From Symsagittifera roscoffensis (lineage: Eukaryota > Xenacoelomorpha > Acoela > Convolutidae), in contig NC_087069.1 in NCBI RefSeq assembly GCF_963678635.1, positions 44,871,448 through 44,935,447 on the forward strand: 64,000 nt of DNA, written 5' to 3'. The first letter of the stretch is position 1, and the number at the start of each line of letters is the position of its first letter. The notes beneath the pieces were generated by a model, which worked only from the letters and a program-made list of their open reading frames with translations, had not been told where the DNA came from and did not search any database. Position numbers and translations under genes: made by a program. Below are positions 24,732-43,960 of this stretch, one piece after another.

Positions 24732-26180
24732 AAAAATTAATTAATGGTTACAAATATTTTTCACCCACAAATAGTATGTTAAGGCAGGAGGTGAATAATG
24801 GAACAAAAAAAGGGGAAAACCCAAGGTTTTCACCCAATGTGAAAAAAATCTAGCACTGCCTCTTAATTCTGTTTAAATCAATTGGCTAATAGTGCCCGGT
24901 AAAAAGTTTAGCAGCAAAATACTTAAAGTAGGTTAGTGGTTAATCTGGATAAAGCACTACCATAACCAATCGGCAGAATTTTCTTTTGTAATGTACAATC
25001 AGGTAATTATCCAAGGTAAGCGGCTTGAAAAGAGTGGAAAAAAATTAAGCATAAAAGAGTTTAAGTTTTTAAATGAAAGCGGAGTCAAGATTTTGCGGAA
25101 TTCAAGCGGCATCGCGATTTGAGGCTCTGTTGACTGTCCATCCCCTAAACTCGTCGAGAGTCATAGGTCGGCCCAATCGTTCCATTGCTGTAATGATGGA
25201 AGTAGTATTCAGCCAGTCCGGATTGAACACGATTGGCGTCTTTATAACGTTTTCCGGTTCGAAGGGTAGGCCCGATGGGTGAAATTCGGTCTGGTGTACT
25301 TCCGGTTTGAATTAAACTTTCTTGGGGAGCCGATTGGAGATAGCGATATAAATGGCTTTACATGGTCTGTTTGATTGGATCCACCTTCCATGAGGTTGAC
25401 TATGGTCGGATGTCAGGGAGAAGAATTTGAGGGAGAGGTTAGATCGACGATATTTATCTGATGACCTTCTAATTCTGTAGTGATCGCTCCTATGGATGTA
25501 ATAAATGGTGGAGTCTTAACTCGGGTTGACGTGTGCTCTCCTAGTCTATCGTCCGAGGTTTCTACGAGGCTAGTTAATACTCTCTCTCTCTCTCTCTCTC
25601 TGATTATTTTCGTTTGTTATCTGGTTCGAATGAGTCTGGTGTTGTGGCGAGTATGAAAGTCTGGCAGTTTTCTAAGCGCCGGTGATTTCAATAGCGACAA
25701 AGCTTTCCGCTTAGCCATACCCGTTCATTTGGCTTTGAAAGGGTTCTTGGTAGGGGCTCGGTTCTTTGGCTGGTTCTCTATGTCGGTCCTGGTGTGCGGC
25801 TCTGTGATCTGGAAAATTATAGGGTTGTTTTCCTCTAGTATTTGATTTGTCTTTGTTGGTTCAGATTGACTTTTATCAGCATCCTCATGGCTATCTAATT
25901 GAGCATGTCCTGGGGTCGCGCGTTGGTCTGGAATCACATCTCCTGAGTCTATGTCGATCGGTGTATGGCAGACTTTTTTTCTCCTTCTCTATGCTGGTTT
26001 CGTCTTTTCCGAGAACTTCCTGTTTGACTTTAGTTTGTTCTCGCTGATTTCTCGTGTAGATATAACTGCGTTAGATATATCGTCCGATGATGATGATTTT
26101 TCTTCCAGGTGTCCGTCTTCAATGTCATCAGGGGTATACCAGTCTAAATTAGTTTTTGCCCTTCATCTATAAATAACAAG
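24732..26180 (-). other. Gypsy element 3' region: integrase tail and non-coding
   Basis: Minus-strand frames here are charged and Pro/Gln/Asn-rich (for example 25937-25725 with SQSEPTKTNQILEENN), as in the variable tail after a gypsy integrase. No env-like membrane protein is seen. A CT microsatellite lies at 25581-25601. Plus-strand frames across this stretch are by-products. Confidence 0.4.
25581..25601. repeat. CT dinucleotide microsatellite
   Basis: About ten uninterrupted TC repeats within the 3' part of the gypsy element. Confidence 0.9.
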
Positions 26181-27001
26181 CTTTTGATTCAATCTAGGTT
26201 TCTTGACGTTGAAAGTTTAACTAAATTGTGCCAAATCGTGGTTGGTGGTTTACCGAAGTGTGCATCAAACGGGGAGCAATTTAATGATTGTTGTTTTACT
26301 GTTCTTGAGCATTTTATGATCTTCAATAATGCAATTTCTAATGACAGTTTCGGTTTCTTTATTTGTTCTAATTATTTGCTCGACCAGACCCGTAGCTCTG
26401 TGGCCACCCACTGGCCTGAATAAAACGTTGATTTCATGTTCCTGACAAAATTCTAGGGTTCCTAAGAAATAAATCCCGACCCTTGGTCCGTTCTAATGGT
26501 TCTGGGTATTCCGTGCAACGATATAGTTTTTCTAAGAAAGTTTATGATTGATTTGGCCAAAGTACTTGATGTTATTTGTGCAGATGGAAATTTTGAAAAT
26601 CGATCGACGCATACGAGTATGTTTTTTTTAGTTCCCCACTTTTCTTGATTTGGTTCAACGACCGTTGGGAGTTTTCCCAGATTAACAAGTTTAGTCAGAG
26701 TCTTCAAACTTTTACCTGATTTCACACACTCGATGCAATTTTCTCCAGGTACTTGGATCTCTCTATAGATTTTAAGCCATTAGATGTAGAGGGTTGCCAG
26801 ATTTTTCATCGCAAACTGGCCCGGGTTAGCTTCATGTAATCGGTTTAGCAGCGTCATACTCAAACATGCTGGTACAATTAATCTATCGTCGAAGTAATAG
26901 CATCCTCCGTTAACGTGTAAATTGTAAATGTTTGTAATAGTTTCCCAGTTGTGCGATGTCGTATCTTCTGTCTTCTTCGATTGCTTCAATGATTTTCTCA
27001 A
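26180..27001 (-). pseudogene. Gypsy integrase remnant
   Basis: Reading down the minus strand, 27001-26780 carries the zinc-binding region (LIVPACLSMTLLNRLHEANP, with the family's RLH...HPG pattern partly lost). After a frame break, 26725-26462 carries GKLPTVVEPNQE, ILVCVDRFSKFP and IPRTIRTDQGSGF; the D in TDQ is the second catalytic Asp. The segment that should hold the first catalytic Asp, after the EPNQE block, appears deleted. The catalytic Glu is not seen in frame. In the family this enzyme inserts the cDNA; this copy cannot. Confidence 0.8.
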
Positions 27002-27367
27002 GTACTAGGTCACGTTTTGTTAATATTGCCAAAAAAATAGAGTCAATTTTTTGAGGCCATGAGAACGGGAATAAATTGTGTTTAACCTACTTTGAGCTTT
27101 TTTCTTTAATAGAAGTTTGCATAGAAAGTGTTCCCGATGGGTTGCTAGTACTGAGTGTTAAGGTTTGTGTATTAACTACAGTTGAGAATTCAGGTTGATC
27201 GGTTAGTTCAAATTGATCAGATATGTCTTTAAGAGTTTTATAGTTAATGGAAAAATTGATGGTTTTGCGAGATGGAATACAGTCTTCTGTTCGCGAATGT
27301 AAATTTTAACACACCGAAATTTTGGAGTGGGTGAATATATCTTGCAAAAGTTCTGCAGCGTTTCAAT

Positions 27368-27991
27368 TCATTTCTGACGTTCTATTTCTTGGCTTGTCAA
27401 GATATTAGCTGATTGACCAATCGCGTTGCAATATATGGCGTCATGAGAGAAAATTTGTTGCGAAAGTTTGTGTCTTAGTTGCGAGCGAGAATATCTAGGC
27501 ATTAGATGTTCGAAGCCTAGAAGAGTACATACTTGATTTACTGAAACAAATTTTTCGTCGTCGTACGAGACTGGTACAGGTTCGCCCGATGGATGTCTAG
27601 AGAGATAATCTACGAATCCCAATTCCTTACCCGGGAGATGTTCAACGATAAAATCAAACGGTAACAGTTTATCCGCCAAACGGATGAGGCGGGATTGGGC
27701 CTTTTTCGTATACTTATCATCCTTTTAGGGCTCCTATTAGGGCTTTATGGTCGGTTAAAATAGAGAACTGTTTATCCAACAAGTAGTTCTTAAAATGTCT
27801 AACGCCCACACTAAGCCCAACAATTCAAGTTCGTTTGTGCTGTATTTTAGTTCGGCTATTTTAGGGAATCTACTTGCGAGCTCTACGGTCTTCCAACTCC
27901 CCCATCGTCTTGCTCGACGGATGCGCCCAATCCTAGGTGCATCGCATTTCACTCTTGTATTCAGATTAACGTCAAAAGGGTAATTTGTCAC
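27368..27991 (-). pseudogene. Gypsy RNase H and linker remnant
   Basis: 27991-27755 matches the start of the RNase H region and contains a segment like FPKIAELKYSTNELELLGLV, typical of the gypsy RNase H middle. The frame breaks near 27730. 27679-27368 then has FIVEHLPGKELGFVDYLSRH, the conserved end of RNase H before the integrase. In the family it removes the RNA template after reverse transcription. Confidence 0.8.
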
Positions 27992-28066
27992 TTTTTTGCA
28001 GATTTCTTTCTCGATTTTTTCGAATGCCTCAACGTGTACCTCAGACCAATTAAATTGTTTGTTTTT

Positions 28067-28659
28067 TTACATTAGTTCTCTAAAAGGTGCTGAAAGTGAT
28101 GCTAATTTTGGGAAGAATTTATTGAATTGGTTAATTGATCCCATTAGCGATCTTACGTCTTTAATGCAACGTGGTTCTTTCAAATTTCTGATTGCGTCTG
28201 ATTTGTATATTAATGGAGTTGTTCCCAATGTGTCGATTTTAAATCCTAGCCATTCTATAGTATGTGTCAAAAACGTACACTTTGCCCATTTTATGGCTAA
28301 TCCTTCGTCGTCCAACCTTTTTACAACATTAATAACTAGCGTGCGATGGTCTTCAACGCTGGCTATGGTAGCGATTAGAATGTCATCCAGATAACAGTGT
28401 GTATTAGGTAATTTTTCCGTCAGACGGTCCATAATACGTTGAAATTCATTTGGCATATCACCTAGTCCGTAGATTCCAGTTTTAAAGCGATATGTGATGT
28501 CTCCTCCACGATACTAAAGTTGCATTGGTTACTCGCTTTTTTCGAGATAGATGAGAACCAAAATTTGTTTTCATCAATAGATGAGAACCAAAATTTGTTT
28601 TCATCAAGTCCCCTAATTGTTACCGCGACATCATCGATTAATTCAAACAGATTAGGCAT
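28067..28659 (-). pseudogene. Gypsy reverse transcriptase remnant
   Basis: 28456-28067 encodes the palm and thumb: MPNEFQRIMDRL, the catalytic YLDD in CYLDDILIAT (near 28400-28370), EWLGFKI and the SLMGSINQFNKFFP thumb motif. Upstream, 28659-28462 holds the finger part but carries a 30-bp in-frame tandem duplication (28548-28607). A second duplicate pair lies at 28756-28811. The frame does not read through. Confidence 0.88.
28548..28607. repeat. 30-bp tandem duplication inside RT
   Basis: Two identical 30-base units, TAGATGAGAACC...TTTTCATCAA, at 28548-28577 and 28578-28607. The length is a multiple of three, so the coding frame doubles the residues DENKFWFSSI. Confidence 0.95.
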
Positions 28660-28755
28660 TTGATATCTGTTACGAAATATCTGTTTGTTGAGTAGTTTTG
28701 AGTTTAAAGCCAGTTTGATTTATCCGTCCCTCTTTGCTGTGATGACGATAGGAGA

Positions 28756-28811
28756 AATAAAACAATCTTCCGAGCATTCAGACAATAAAACAATCTTCCG
28801 AGCATCCAGAC
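28756..28811. repeat. 28-bp tandem duplication upstream of RT
   Basis: Two 28-base units beginning AATAAAACAATCTTCCGAGC, differing at one base, at 28756-28783 and 28784-28811. The length is not a multiple of three, so it shifts the frame. Confidence 0.95.
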
Positions 28812-28859
28812 AATTTTTGTAGAATTCTTCATCTCTACAATATTTAGAGTTGGTTCGTT

Positions 28860-29653
28860 TTTAATATTTTGGGTTTTTTACCGGATTATATACAGGAAAT
28901 TTGAAGTACTATTGATGTATCTTTCTGCCTTTCTCTTGAACAAGTACATTTGCTAACACGTTTTCTGTGGTAAGATACTCGATGCACAGTTTTTTTTTGA
29001 ATCTCGACGTTTCGCATATTTGTGATAAAATTAACTCTAACTAGTTCTGCGTCAAGATTGCCCAATTTGAAAGTTTTTTGCCAGTTCCGAGAGAGTTTCT
29101 TGGAATTTATATATTGATTCATCATCTTTTTGTCTTCGCCCAAAAAATTTGTATCTCTCGTAGGTCAAACTCGTAATTACGGTGAACGTAGTTTTTAGTA
29201 GATCCCAAAAATCTGCGAAATTGATGTCCAGTAATCTTGTCGCAGGGTTTTTATGTGAAAAAAATTTTTGACCCTCTCTTCCGAGTGCCAAAAACAATTG
29301 TGACTTTAGTTTCTTGTCGATGTCGCCGATCTGAAGTCGATTAAACTTCGCGTTGTCTTCTGCTTGTCTCATTCTCACCTCTTCATTGTAGGATTGTAGA
29401 GCTAGTTTGTGACGTTCTTCTTTCTCGGCCCGACGGGATTATTCCTCAGAAGGTTCCACTCTGCAGTGGTGTTTATTAGTTCGGGTCTTGCTGGAGGGTT
29501 GATCAGGTCTTCTATATCCACCGAGTCTTTAGCAATGATTATTAGTTGAAGTTTTTCTGACCATTTTTCTCAATCTTGCTGGTTCTCATTCGGTGCGTTT
29601 TTCCGGAAAAACTCTAGTCCTCGTAGGTTCGACTGACTCGTTTGACTGCGCCA
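28860..29653 (-). pseudogene. Gypsy gag/protease-region remnant
   Basis: A start codon at 29654-29652 overlaps the primer-binding site and begins MAQSNESVEPTR; it soon runs into a stop. 29378-29052 is capsid-like: KLKSQLFLALGREG, INFADFWDLLKTTF, LTYERYKFFGRRQ and FQETLSELAKNF are the helical pattern of gypsy Gag. The protease motif (DTG) was not recognised in the broken frames after it. Confidence 0.65.
29644..29653 (-). other. tRNA primer-binding site
   Basis: TGGCGCAGTC on the minus strand, 2 bases inside the 5' LTR. From memory this resembles the tRNA-Ser-type primer site of some insect gypsy-class elements. The match length was judged by eye. Confidence 0.6.
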
Positions 29654-29655
29654 TT

Positions 29656-30004
29656 TTCAAAAATTGGATTAATTCACGGGTTAAAATGAATCGGGTCAAC
29701 TTAAACTAAGACTTTTTTAAGACGAAATAGGTAAAGATCTCCACTATCGAATAGTAGACTTTTATCTTAGACTAGAGTAAAAGACAGGGTTATATATAGG
29801 CTACGCTAAGATACTAAAACGGAGTTTAAAAGGTTCAATTAAGTTCAGTTGAGTTAACAAGATTGACTGCAATAAAAAACATCAAGTGACCAACATCATC
29901 TATGCCAAAAAACGTTGCGTTTTTGGCAGGTGTTAACTAATTAACATAATCGAACAGGCAACTTAAAGGTTAAATGGTCGCTAACAGTAATACCCCTTTT
30001 GACT
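29656..30004 (-). repeat. 5' LTR of gypsy element
   Basis: Partner of 24372-24722, in the same orientation. It has single-base changes and a few small indels, and terminal bases altered from TG/CA to TC/CT. Confidence 0.85.
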
Positions 30005-30011
30005 CAAAACG

Positions 30012-30198
30012 TTTGTTCTCTCTCGACGGAAATCATCTATTTTCAGACTGTTTTCATCAAAAAAAAAACATTTCGACCGGATTCAACCAAATAAAAAGCT
30101 TTTGATCGTATTGGACTGAGAAAAACTGCTCCCACAAAATACTATCATGAATGAAATCGGAATAAAACTGAGTGTTTTGCCAGTGTCTTTAAAAATTC
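30012..30198. repeat. Right copy of the ~185-bp flanking repeat
   Basis: Lies directly outside the right LTR and matches 24185-24371 (GTTTTCATCAA, GATTCAACCAA, AAGCTTTTGATCGTATT, GACTGAGAAAAACTGCTC). Same orientation on both sides, as a target-site duplication would be. Confidence 0.75.
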
Positions 30199-33182
30199 AA
30201 AAAAAAAGATTCTAATCACTTAAAAACGAATATATTGCATCAAATTAGTGAAGTAAGAAAACCAATCTCCAATCTTCTTTTTCCACAATCGATATTTTTC
30301 TTCTTTTTATTAGAAAAAACAAAAAAAACCTATTATTTTTGATTATGTTTTTTCTTTAGTTAAATTTGTTTCATTCAAGTTAAATTTTTGTTAGCTGTTT
30401 TGCCATTTCAACTTTTTTCTGCGCATTTTTGAATTTTAATAGTCATAGCTTTCAATCAATTTCTCAAAAATTTGAAAACTTAAAGGGGATTTGAAAGTTG
30501 GAGGCGGGAAGATTTTCTATAGACGCATGTCTTTATGTAACTGTTTTTCAGACTCGAGAGGGGAAACCTTGTAAAAAAAATGCAAATTTGCAATCGAAGC
30601 CTTCCAAAAGATGCCCGAAAATGGCCTTTGTTAACTATCTTTTCAAAAAAACATCTACTGAATGAATAGTTTTGTATGCAAAGCTCATTGGAGAAAAAGC
30701 GGAAGTTTTTGCGTTTTTTGCACAAATCGAAACGCCAAAAAAATTCAAAAGAAAGCCAAACTTATTAATTTTGAATGATCCTGATTAATTTGAATTTGAT
30801 AACACAATGAATAACAAATGATTTTCAATCCGTTTTTTGTTTGAGGGCCTTTTTGAATTGATTATCTTGGTGAGATTTTGACCCCAAAATCTCATTGTAA
30901 CGACTTTTGAAAAAAAATTTCCTTAGTGTGTTCACATAACGGTAACTGCAGTTTTTGAAATCAATTTGATCAACAATTTGTAGGCTTTGACCGTGTTGAC
31001 TCCAGCTGATAATGGTTCTTATGTTTTGATTCATGTCATCCTGAATCTCGTTTTTTAAACCAAAAAAAAATAATTCGACCCTGTTCATATGATAAAAAAA
31101 CGTTTGATCAAATTCGATCATAATTTAGTCTAAAATTTAAATTTGCAGACTCTTCCTACAGTTTGCAGAATCGACTTGCTTTTAGCAGAATCCATTTAGT
31201 TTTCCGGAATCTGAAACAAACAGCATTGTTTCACAAAAAAACAACAAAAATTATAAGGTTATTTTACGAGTTATCCACGGAAAATCTGTATATGGAATCC
31301 ACTTTTGTTTTTTGAACTTGTTTAAAGTTTTGTCTCTGGATTCCATTGACCTATAGAAAGCAAATTTTGCGCAAATCCAGTGCACAGTATGGCCTCGTAA
31401 TGACTTCAAAACGGGTATGGACTGAAAAAGTGTGAAATATTTCTAATAGAACGATTTGAAAGTTTTATGATACTTTGATTAACGTTTTGTGTGGTTGAAC
31501 TAAAACTCGGGTTTTAAATCGAGCTTAAAGTCAAAACATGCCCGTTTTAGGTCGCAAAAGTCGGGAAATAGGCAGAACACATAGGTCGAGCACAACCAGA
31601 TTTTTTTGAAGATATCAATTAATTTTAAAGTAGAAACAGAGCAAAAGCGTTTTGGTCAGAAAAAATCTCCGTCAGAAAATTACAATCAGCAACGATCATT
31701 TGAGGATATTTATTTAGGATACCACAAAACTAAAACTTTAATAGAACGTTTTAAATATTCCCCAGAATTACGGGTTCCTGCGTTTCTAAGTTTTGTTAAG
31801 AAATTTAAAACAAGATGGAAGAATTGTGAAATAGTTTTTGATGCAGGATTTGTGTTTAATTGATTCTCGCAGTTTATTTTTGAGTCAAGCATCATCACAA
31901 AAAATCAACTGGAAAGAATAGTTTTCAAGTTTTTGTCAGTTTACCCATGTTATCTGACTCTCGAGAAAGTCAAGAAAGTCGAAACATAACTTGAGCACAG
32001 TCAAAATATAGCCATTTTTGGTCGAAAAGAAAGTACAGTCGAAAAAAGTGATTAAACATTTAAGCTCGGGTAGTTTTTCCTAAATCATGAAAAGGGGCTT
32101 TTAACGTGTACCTAATAACAGACCTAACTCAAATATAACCTCACATTTTTGTGAGGTAAATCTTACACATCCCATTCGTCACGCTGCTTGAAATAAATAA
32201 AAATTAAAGTGGAAAAATTTGTTCGTCTGTAGAGAAACTCGAGCCAATAGAAACATGCCCATTACCCATTAATGCAGGTTTGAACAAATAAAAAAAAAAC
32301 ATTTTTAAAATATCAGCTGAGACAGTCGAAACTTATTTGAACAAAAGCGAACAATTTTTTTTTGTTTGCGAGGGTAACGGAAAATTTGGTCGAGAAAGTC
32401 GAAACATACCGAAAATTAATCTAGACGGTCGAAACATAGAGTTATCTGGTCGAGAATGTCAAAGCATTAATCGAGCACCTCGAAATGGGGATGGCAACAA
32501 TTATTCAAGAATTTTACGGCAAAAAATGTTTCTTCCACATTTTCAGGAAAAAAATGTTGTTCATGCCAGAAAAGTTTGAAGCGATTTCCAAAAAAGTCGT
32601 TTTTCCGAATCGTATAGGAGCTCGAAGTTGGCATGGAGAGGCCTGTTTAGATGACAGTTGCTTTACTGTAGTTTCTCAAATGCAGATTGATTTATTTTCA
32701 CTTATTTTGCTTAATAAAACTTTGTATGTACATATATATACAGCACTCGAATTCATACTTTTTCTCAATACTGATTTTTTTCTGTCATAAAGGTTTTTTT
32801 TCTGTCAACAAAGCATGAAACACGCAGCAAGTTGGCATAACTTAGAGCCATTGTTAGAAACTCAATTGGCTGAAGAGAATCTTGCTGATGATTTTTGTCA
32901 ACTTAATAATTCATATCTTCTAATATATTATATTTACAATACTCTTAAGCTTTGAAAAACGCTTTCAAACCTTTTAACAAATCTGTGCAAAACGAATTTA
33001 AATACAAAAAGCACGTTAAAAAATTAGTTAACGCAGAAAAAACTGGTATAGTAACAAAAACGTGTATTAGTTTTGGTTAGATTTGAGCAAACAAATGTTG
33101 GTTTGTAAAATCATTATTGCTGATAGTTTTGTAAGTCCAAGAAGAAAGTAAGTCGTTTTTTTAACAAAGTGTTATAGTCAAA
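30199..33182. other. Intergenic, no gene seen
   Basis: AT-rich sequence upstream of the coiled-coil gene. Open frames at 30825-31121 (-), 31606-31863 (+) and 32337-32579 (+) were read through and match no family. From about 31930 to 32480 the phrase GTCGAAACATA or GTCGA recurs at irregular spacing. No promoter element upstream of 33183 could be assigned with confidence. Confidence 0.45.
31930..32480. repeat. Degenerate GTCGAAACATA repeats
   Basis: GTCGAAACATA or close variants occur near 31977, 32320, 32397, 32428 and 32456, often preceded by GGTCGAGAA or followed by an AT-rich run. They are too irregular to give a period. Confidence 0.4.
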
Positions 33183-40816
<7,634 letters not shown>

Positions 40817-40920
40817 ATCATAAAATGTAACATTTATACGTTTGTTACCAATTACTTACCTGGACTGTTTGTTTTTATATTATGCTAATTATTGTTGTAC
40901 ATAAAAATTAACTGTGTGAT

Positions 40921-40926
40921 AATAAA
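40921..40926 (+). terminator. Poly(A) signal
   Basis: AATAAA 105 bases after the stop codon of the coiled-coil gene, followed within ~15 bases by a TG-containing stretch (CACTGTGCTC). It is the likely mRNA 3' end. Confidence 0.7.
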
Positions 40927-42390
40927 TGCACTGTGCTCAAGAGTAGTGGCGGATTTAAGGGGGACACCCCATCTCAGGGATTCGGTTCAATTTTTTTTAT
41001 ATACAATTTTTAGCTTCAATTTTTGGCTGGCTGGCCCTTGAACTTTTCTAAATGCGCCTCCGGTGTTGTTTGTATACTAATTTTGCGGGGGAAGCGCGCA
41101 CAAAAGAAACACGATTTCTGGGTCAAAACTGCCTAGAAAATGCCTAGAAATTCTGTATTTTAAAATATAGCCGGCGGTGCAAAAAAGTGGCCATAACAAC
41201 AGGGTCCTTTAGCGATTGGAAACAGCTCGTAAAATCACGTTAGTGGATCGAAACTTCGTTGAAAATCCTCCCCCCTCGAGAAAATCCTAGACCCGCCCTA
41301 GCACAAGATTTTCGAAAAACTTTTAAGAGGTTCTTAACCAGGGGCGGGTGTAGGATTATCTTGAGAAGTGTTTTCGAAAACGTTGTACGCTTTTTTTTGA
41401 AAAACAGAAAAAAATCAATTCTTTTTGCTTGCTGGAAGACCATCACTCTATAGCTTATTTTAACTCTAACTTGTCAAGCTGAAGGCGTGGCTTTATGTCC
41501 AGATTATCGCAACACTTCTGTGTCAGTTCCAGGTTATTGCCACCAAATTTGGGCAGATCTTGTCGCGACTGAAATCCAGAGTTTCCCTGTTTTGTAGACC
41601 CAAAAATTGGTCCGCGAGTTTTGCCATCAAAGAAAAACTGTCGGAACTAGTGCAGCCGGAGCAAAAACATCGCAAATAAGCTCAAACATTCCTTGACTGA
41701 AGTTATATACCTATCGACAGAAGTCCATAAACAAACCAAGTTCGGTTACACAAATCTGGCTTACAAGGACATGGATTCCATCAAACTTGCTTGAAAATTT
41801 CCATGTTTTTTGTTCCGATCATTGAAAATGAGGAGAAACTTTCAATTCGTGTGTGTTTCAGTTTTTTCTTTTTTTTTGTTTTCCACGCAAAATCAGGTAC
41901 TACAAATAATCACCAGAATGGGTAATATTTCATATTAAAGCCTCGCAGTCGTGTTTTGAACGAGTTTTAAAGTTTTTGTCAGGAAAAACTGGTTTCAATT
42001 TTTCGAGTCTTAGACAAAACTCAAGCGGATGAAGTGATCGAATAACGTTCGTTCTTTATGAAAATTAGTACCCTAGGCTTGAAAGTTTGATTTTGCTATA
42101 AGAAACACTTGTGGAAGCTTCATTCAGCGCATCTCTGGCAAAAAAAATTTAGTAAGATAGTTAAGTTTTTGTGCAAAGAGTTTTTAAAAAACCTATAAAA
42201 ATTTTCTTTTTGAATTTTTTAATTCATTTCTTTCTACCATTTTTTTCCGTTTATTTATTTTGGAAGTCATTTGTAGTTTTTTATGCATTTTTCCCATGAT
42301 TTTTCCGTGTTTGTTTAGTTCTATCATCACACGACGCCCCAGAAAAATTATCAATTGAAAAAATACCGATTATCTTCGTCAATGATGTAT
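40927..42390. other. Intergenic with a dispersed repeat
   Basis: Between the coiled-coil gene and the first duplicated gypsy element. 41025-41300 is a dispersed repeat copy and a related GGGCGGGT-TAGGA head recurs at 41340. The rest, from about 41460, is AT-rich without a supported gene. Confidence 0.5.
41025..41300 (-). repeat. MITE/SINE-like dispersed repeat, copy 2
   Basis: Its reverse complement repeats the blocks of 12645-12960: the CGGGTCTAGGATTTTCTCGAG head, then GGTCAAAA, and a GCGC-rich tail with ACTAA. Open frames here on both strands are by-products. Confidence 0.55.
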
Positions 42391-42420
42391 ACAGCTTCAT
42401 TGTCTTTGATTATTGTTCAT

Positions 42421-43286
42421 CTAGTTTCGCAAAAAGTCCTCCTTATTCTCTGAGTCCGAATCTTCTGTCGACGAAGATACCGGAGATACGTCTGGCCTCG
42501 GCAGAATGTGTACTGGTGGTCTCTTCGGTTTGCTCGAACTGCAATGATGTAGCGCCTTCCTCGGCGTGCTTGCGGCTGGTGTCTTTGAACCTAAATCTGA
42601 ACAATGTCCTGATTTGAACTTCGGTTTAAATGATATATGGTTCTTCCTACTTACTTTCCCTTTGTCTGTGACATAGGTGTTCTTAGTAATTCCAACCATT
42701 TTCCCATTAAAGATTTTGAGTAATGGCCGGCCCGATGTCCTATCCAAACTCTTCCGATAAACAACCACTTTCTGCGGATAATGCAGTAGATCGAATTCAA
42801 GGTTACTTATTTTTGGCAAATCGTGTTCCACTCCAAAAAATAGTGTTCCTTGATTGAGGTTTTTTTGAGATATGCTGCGAGAAGAGCGTTCTTGTCTGTC
42901 AGGTTCCTCAGCGCTTCTGATCCTTCCTTATTTGTCCTCTTGTGCAGTTTCCGATCGTTTGACGCCTTTGCCAGATTTTCTAGGGCCATGATGCTATCTG
43001 GCTCTTCCGCTGGCTACTTCAGTTTTAGTGAATTGTCTCCACTCACCATTCCTTTTCTGGCCACTTTCAGTCTGGTTTGTGAATCGGTTAATTCTCGCAT
43101 TTCTTGTGGCTGTAGCATGGATCTGTCGAGTTTTTGTTGATCTGAATTTAAAGAATTGATTAGTTTTTCCCTAAAATTAGACCCTTCTGTAATAGTTTTT
43201 CGGTCATAATGAAATATAAATGGGGACTTCCTTAGAATACTGTGACGTGTTCTACGAATCTCTTCTAATATCGTTTGAATGCTCAT
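42421..43286 (-). pseudogene. Integrase C-terminal region, copy 1
   Basis: Two frames: 43286-43014 (SIQTILEEIRRTRHSILRKS, then FIFHYDRKT, matching the 'xPFxxHFGR' end of gypsy integrases) and, after a stop, 42989-42421. The latter has LAKASNDRKLHKR, an SH3-like barrel segment (YPQKVVVYRKSL, GKMVGITKNTYVTDKG) and a Ser/Thr/Pro-rich acidic tail (SSSTEDSDSENKED). Almost identical to 48646-47782 of copy 2, including the stops. Confidence 0.75.
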
Positions 43287-43289
43287 TGA

Positions 43290-43960
43290 ATATCCCTAAA
43301 GTTTAAGTCCAACTGCAAAGTGCCGCATTTCCTTCTGAGAGTCTGAGCTTTCCACAAATCAGCAACCGCGGTGGGCACCTACTGGGCAAAATATTTGGTT
43401 ATCCCCCTAGATTTGCAAATTTCTGGTAGTTTAAAGTTTTTGAACCCAAAATATTGATCTGTTCTTAAATCTTTTGGTATGCTGTTTTGGTGTTTATAGT
43501 TGTTTAGAAGTTTAAGTTTTTTTTCTCTTTCCGAAATTCTAGTAATCATGACAGATGGATAATTCGAAAACCGGTCAATTGCAAATGGAATAAAAAGTTT
43601 TTCCTACATCGAATGAAGCTTGGGCTCTGGGAAGTCCATTTGAGGCTCTTCGTTTGGTTCGGAACGGTCTAGCATAAGTTTTGAAGAGTTGAAGAATTTG
43701 GATGTCTTAAGGTTCCTACCATACGTGGAGCATGATCCGCAAGATTTGCAAAGTGTATGATTTCTCTGCGCATCTTAAGCCACCAAAAACATTGTGCAGC
43801 ATCCACCAAGGCTTACGGATCTGGGTGTGTCTGTGCAGTTGAGCCAAAACAGCCTTCCTCAGAGAAGCAGGAATCGCCACCCTGTTGCCGATGATGATAC
43901 AGTCGTTGATCACTGATGCATCGTCCCAGAAGTTGGCCATGTAGCTGCCCAGTCGTAGGA
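43290..43960 (-). pseudogene. Integrase zinc finger and core, copy 1
   Basis: 43940-43716 encodes the zinc-binding region (VAIPASLRKAVLAQLHRH). The next 300 bases, in broken frames, encode MDFPEPKL (first catalytic Asp), FAIDRFSNYPSVMI and IPKDLRTDQYFGFK (second Asp). The catalytic Glu region is lost after a stop. Not functional. Confidence 0.78.

Larger units (their letters stand above)
24372..30004 (-). mobile_element. Decayed Ty3/gypsy LTR retrotransposon
   Basis: A 5.6-kb element read on the minus strand. The 5' LTR is 30004-29656, followed by a primer-binding site, gag-like remnants, reverse transcriptase, RNase H, integrase and the 3' LTR (24722-24372) after a short polypurine tract. 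The order RT-RH-INT and the integrase zinc-finger sequence identify Ty3/gypsy. All frames are interrupted by shifts, deletions and small tandem duplications, so it is not autonomous. The LTRs differ by roughly a tenth of their bases, indicating an old insertion. Confidence 0.88.

Noticed and set aside
24372-30004. DIRS-type element with split repeats
   Set aside because: The element has an integrase with zinc-finger and core, a normal primer site and ordinary LTRs; the outer repeats are better read as flanks.
42850-43140. Plus-strand frame (also at 48225-48500) with SLFVLLCSF
   Set aside because: Antisense of the duplicated integrase tail, which has recognisable motifs.
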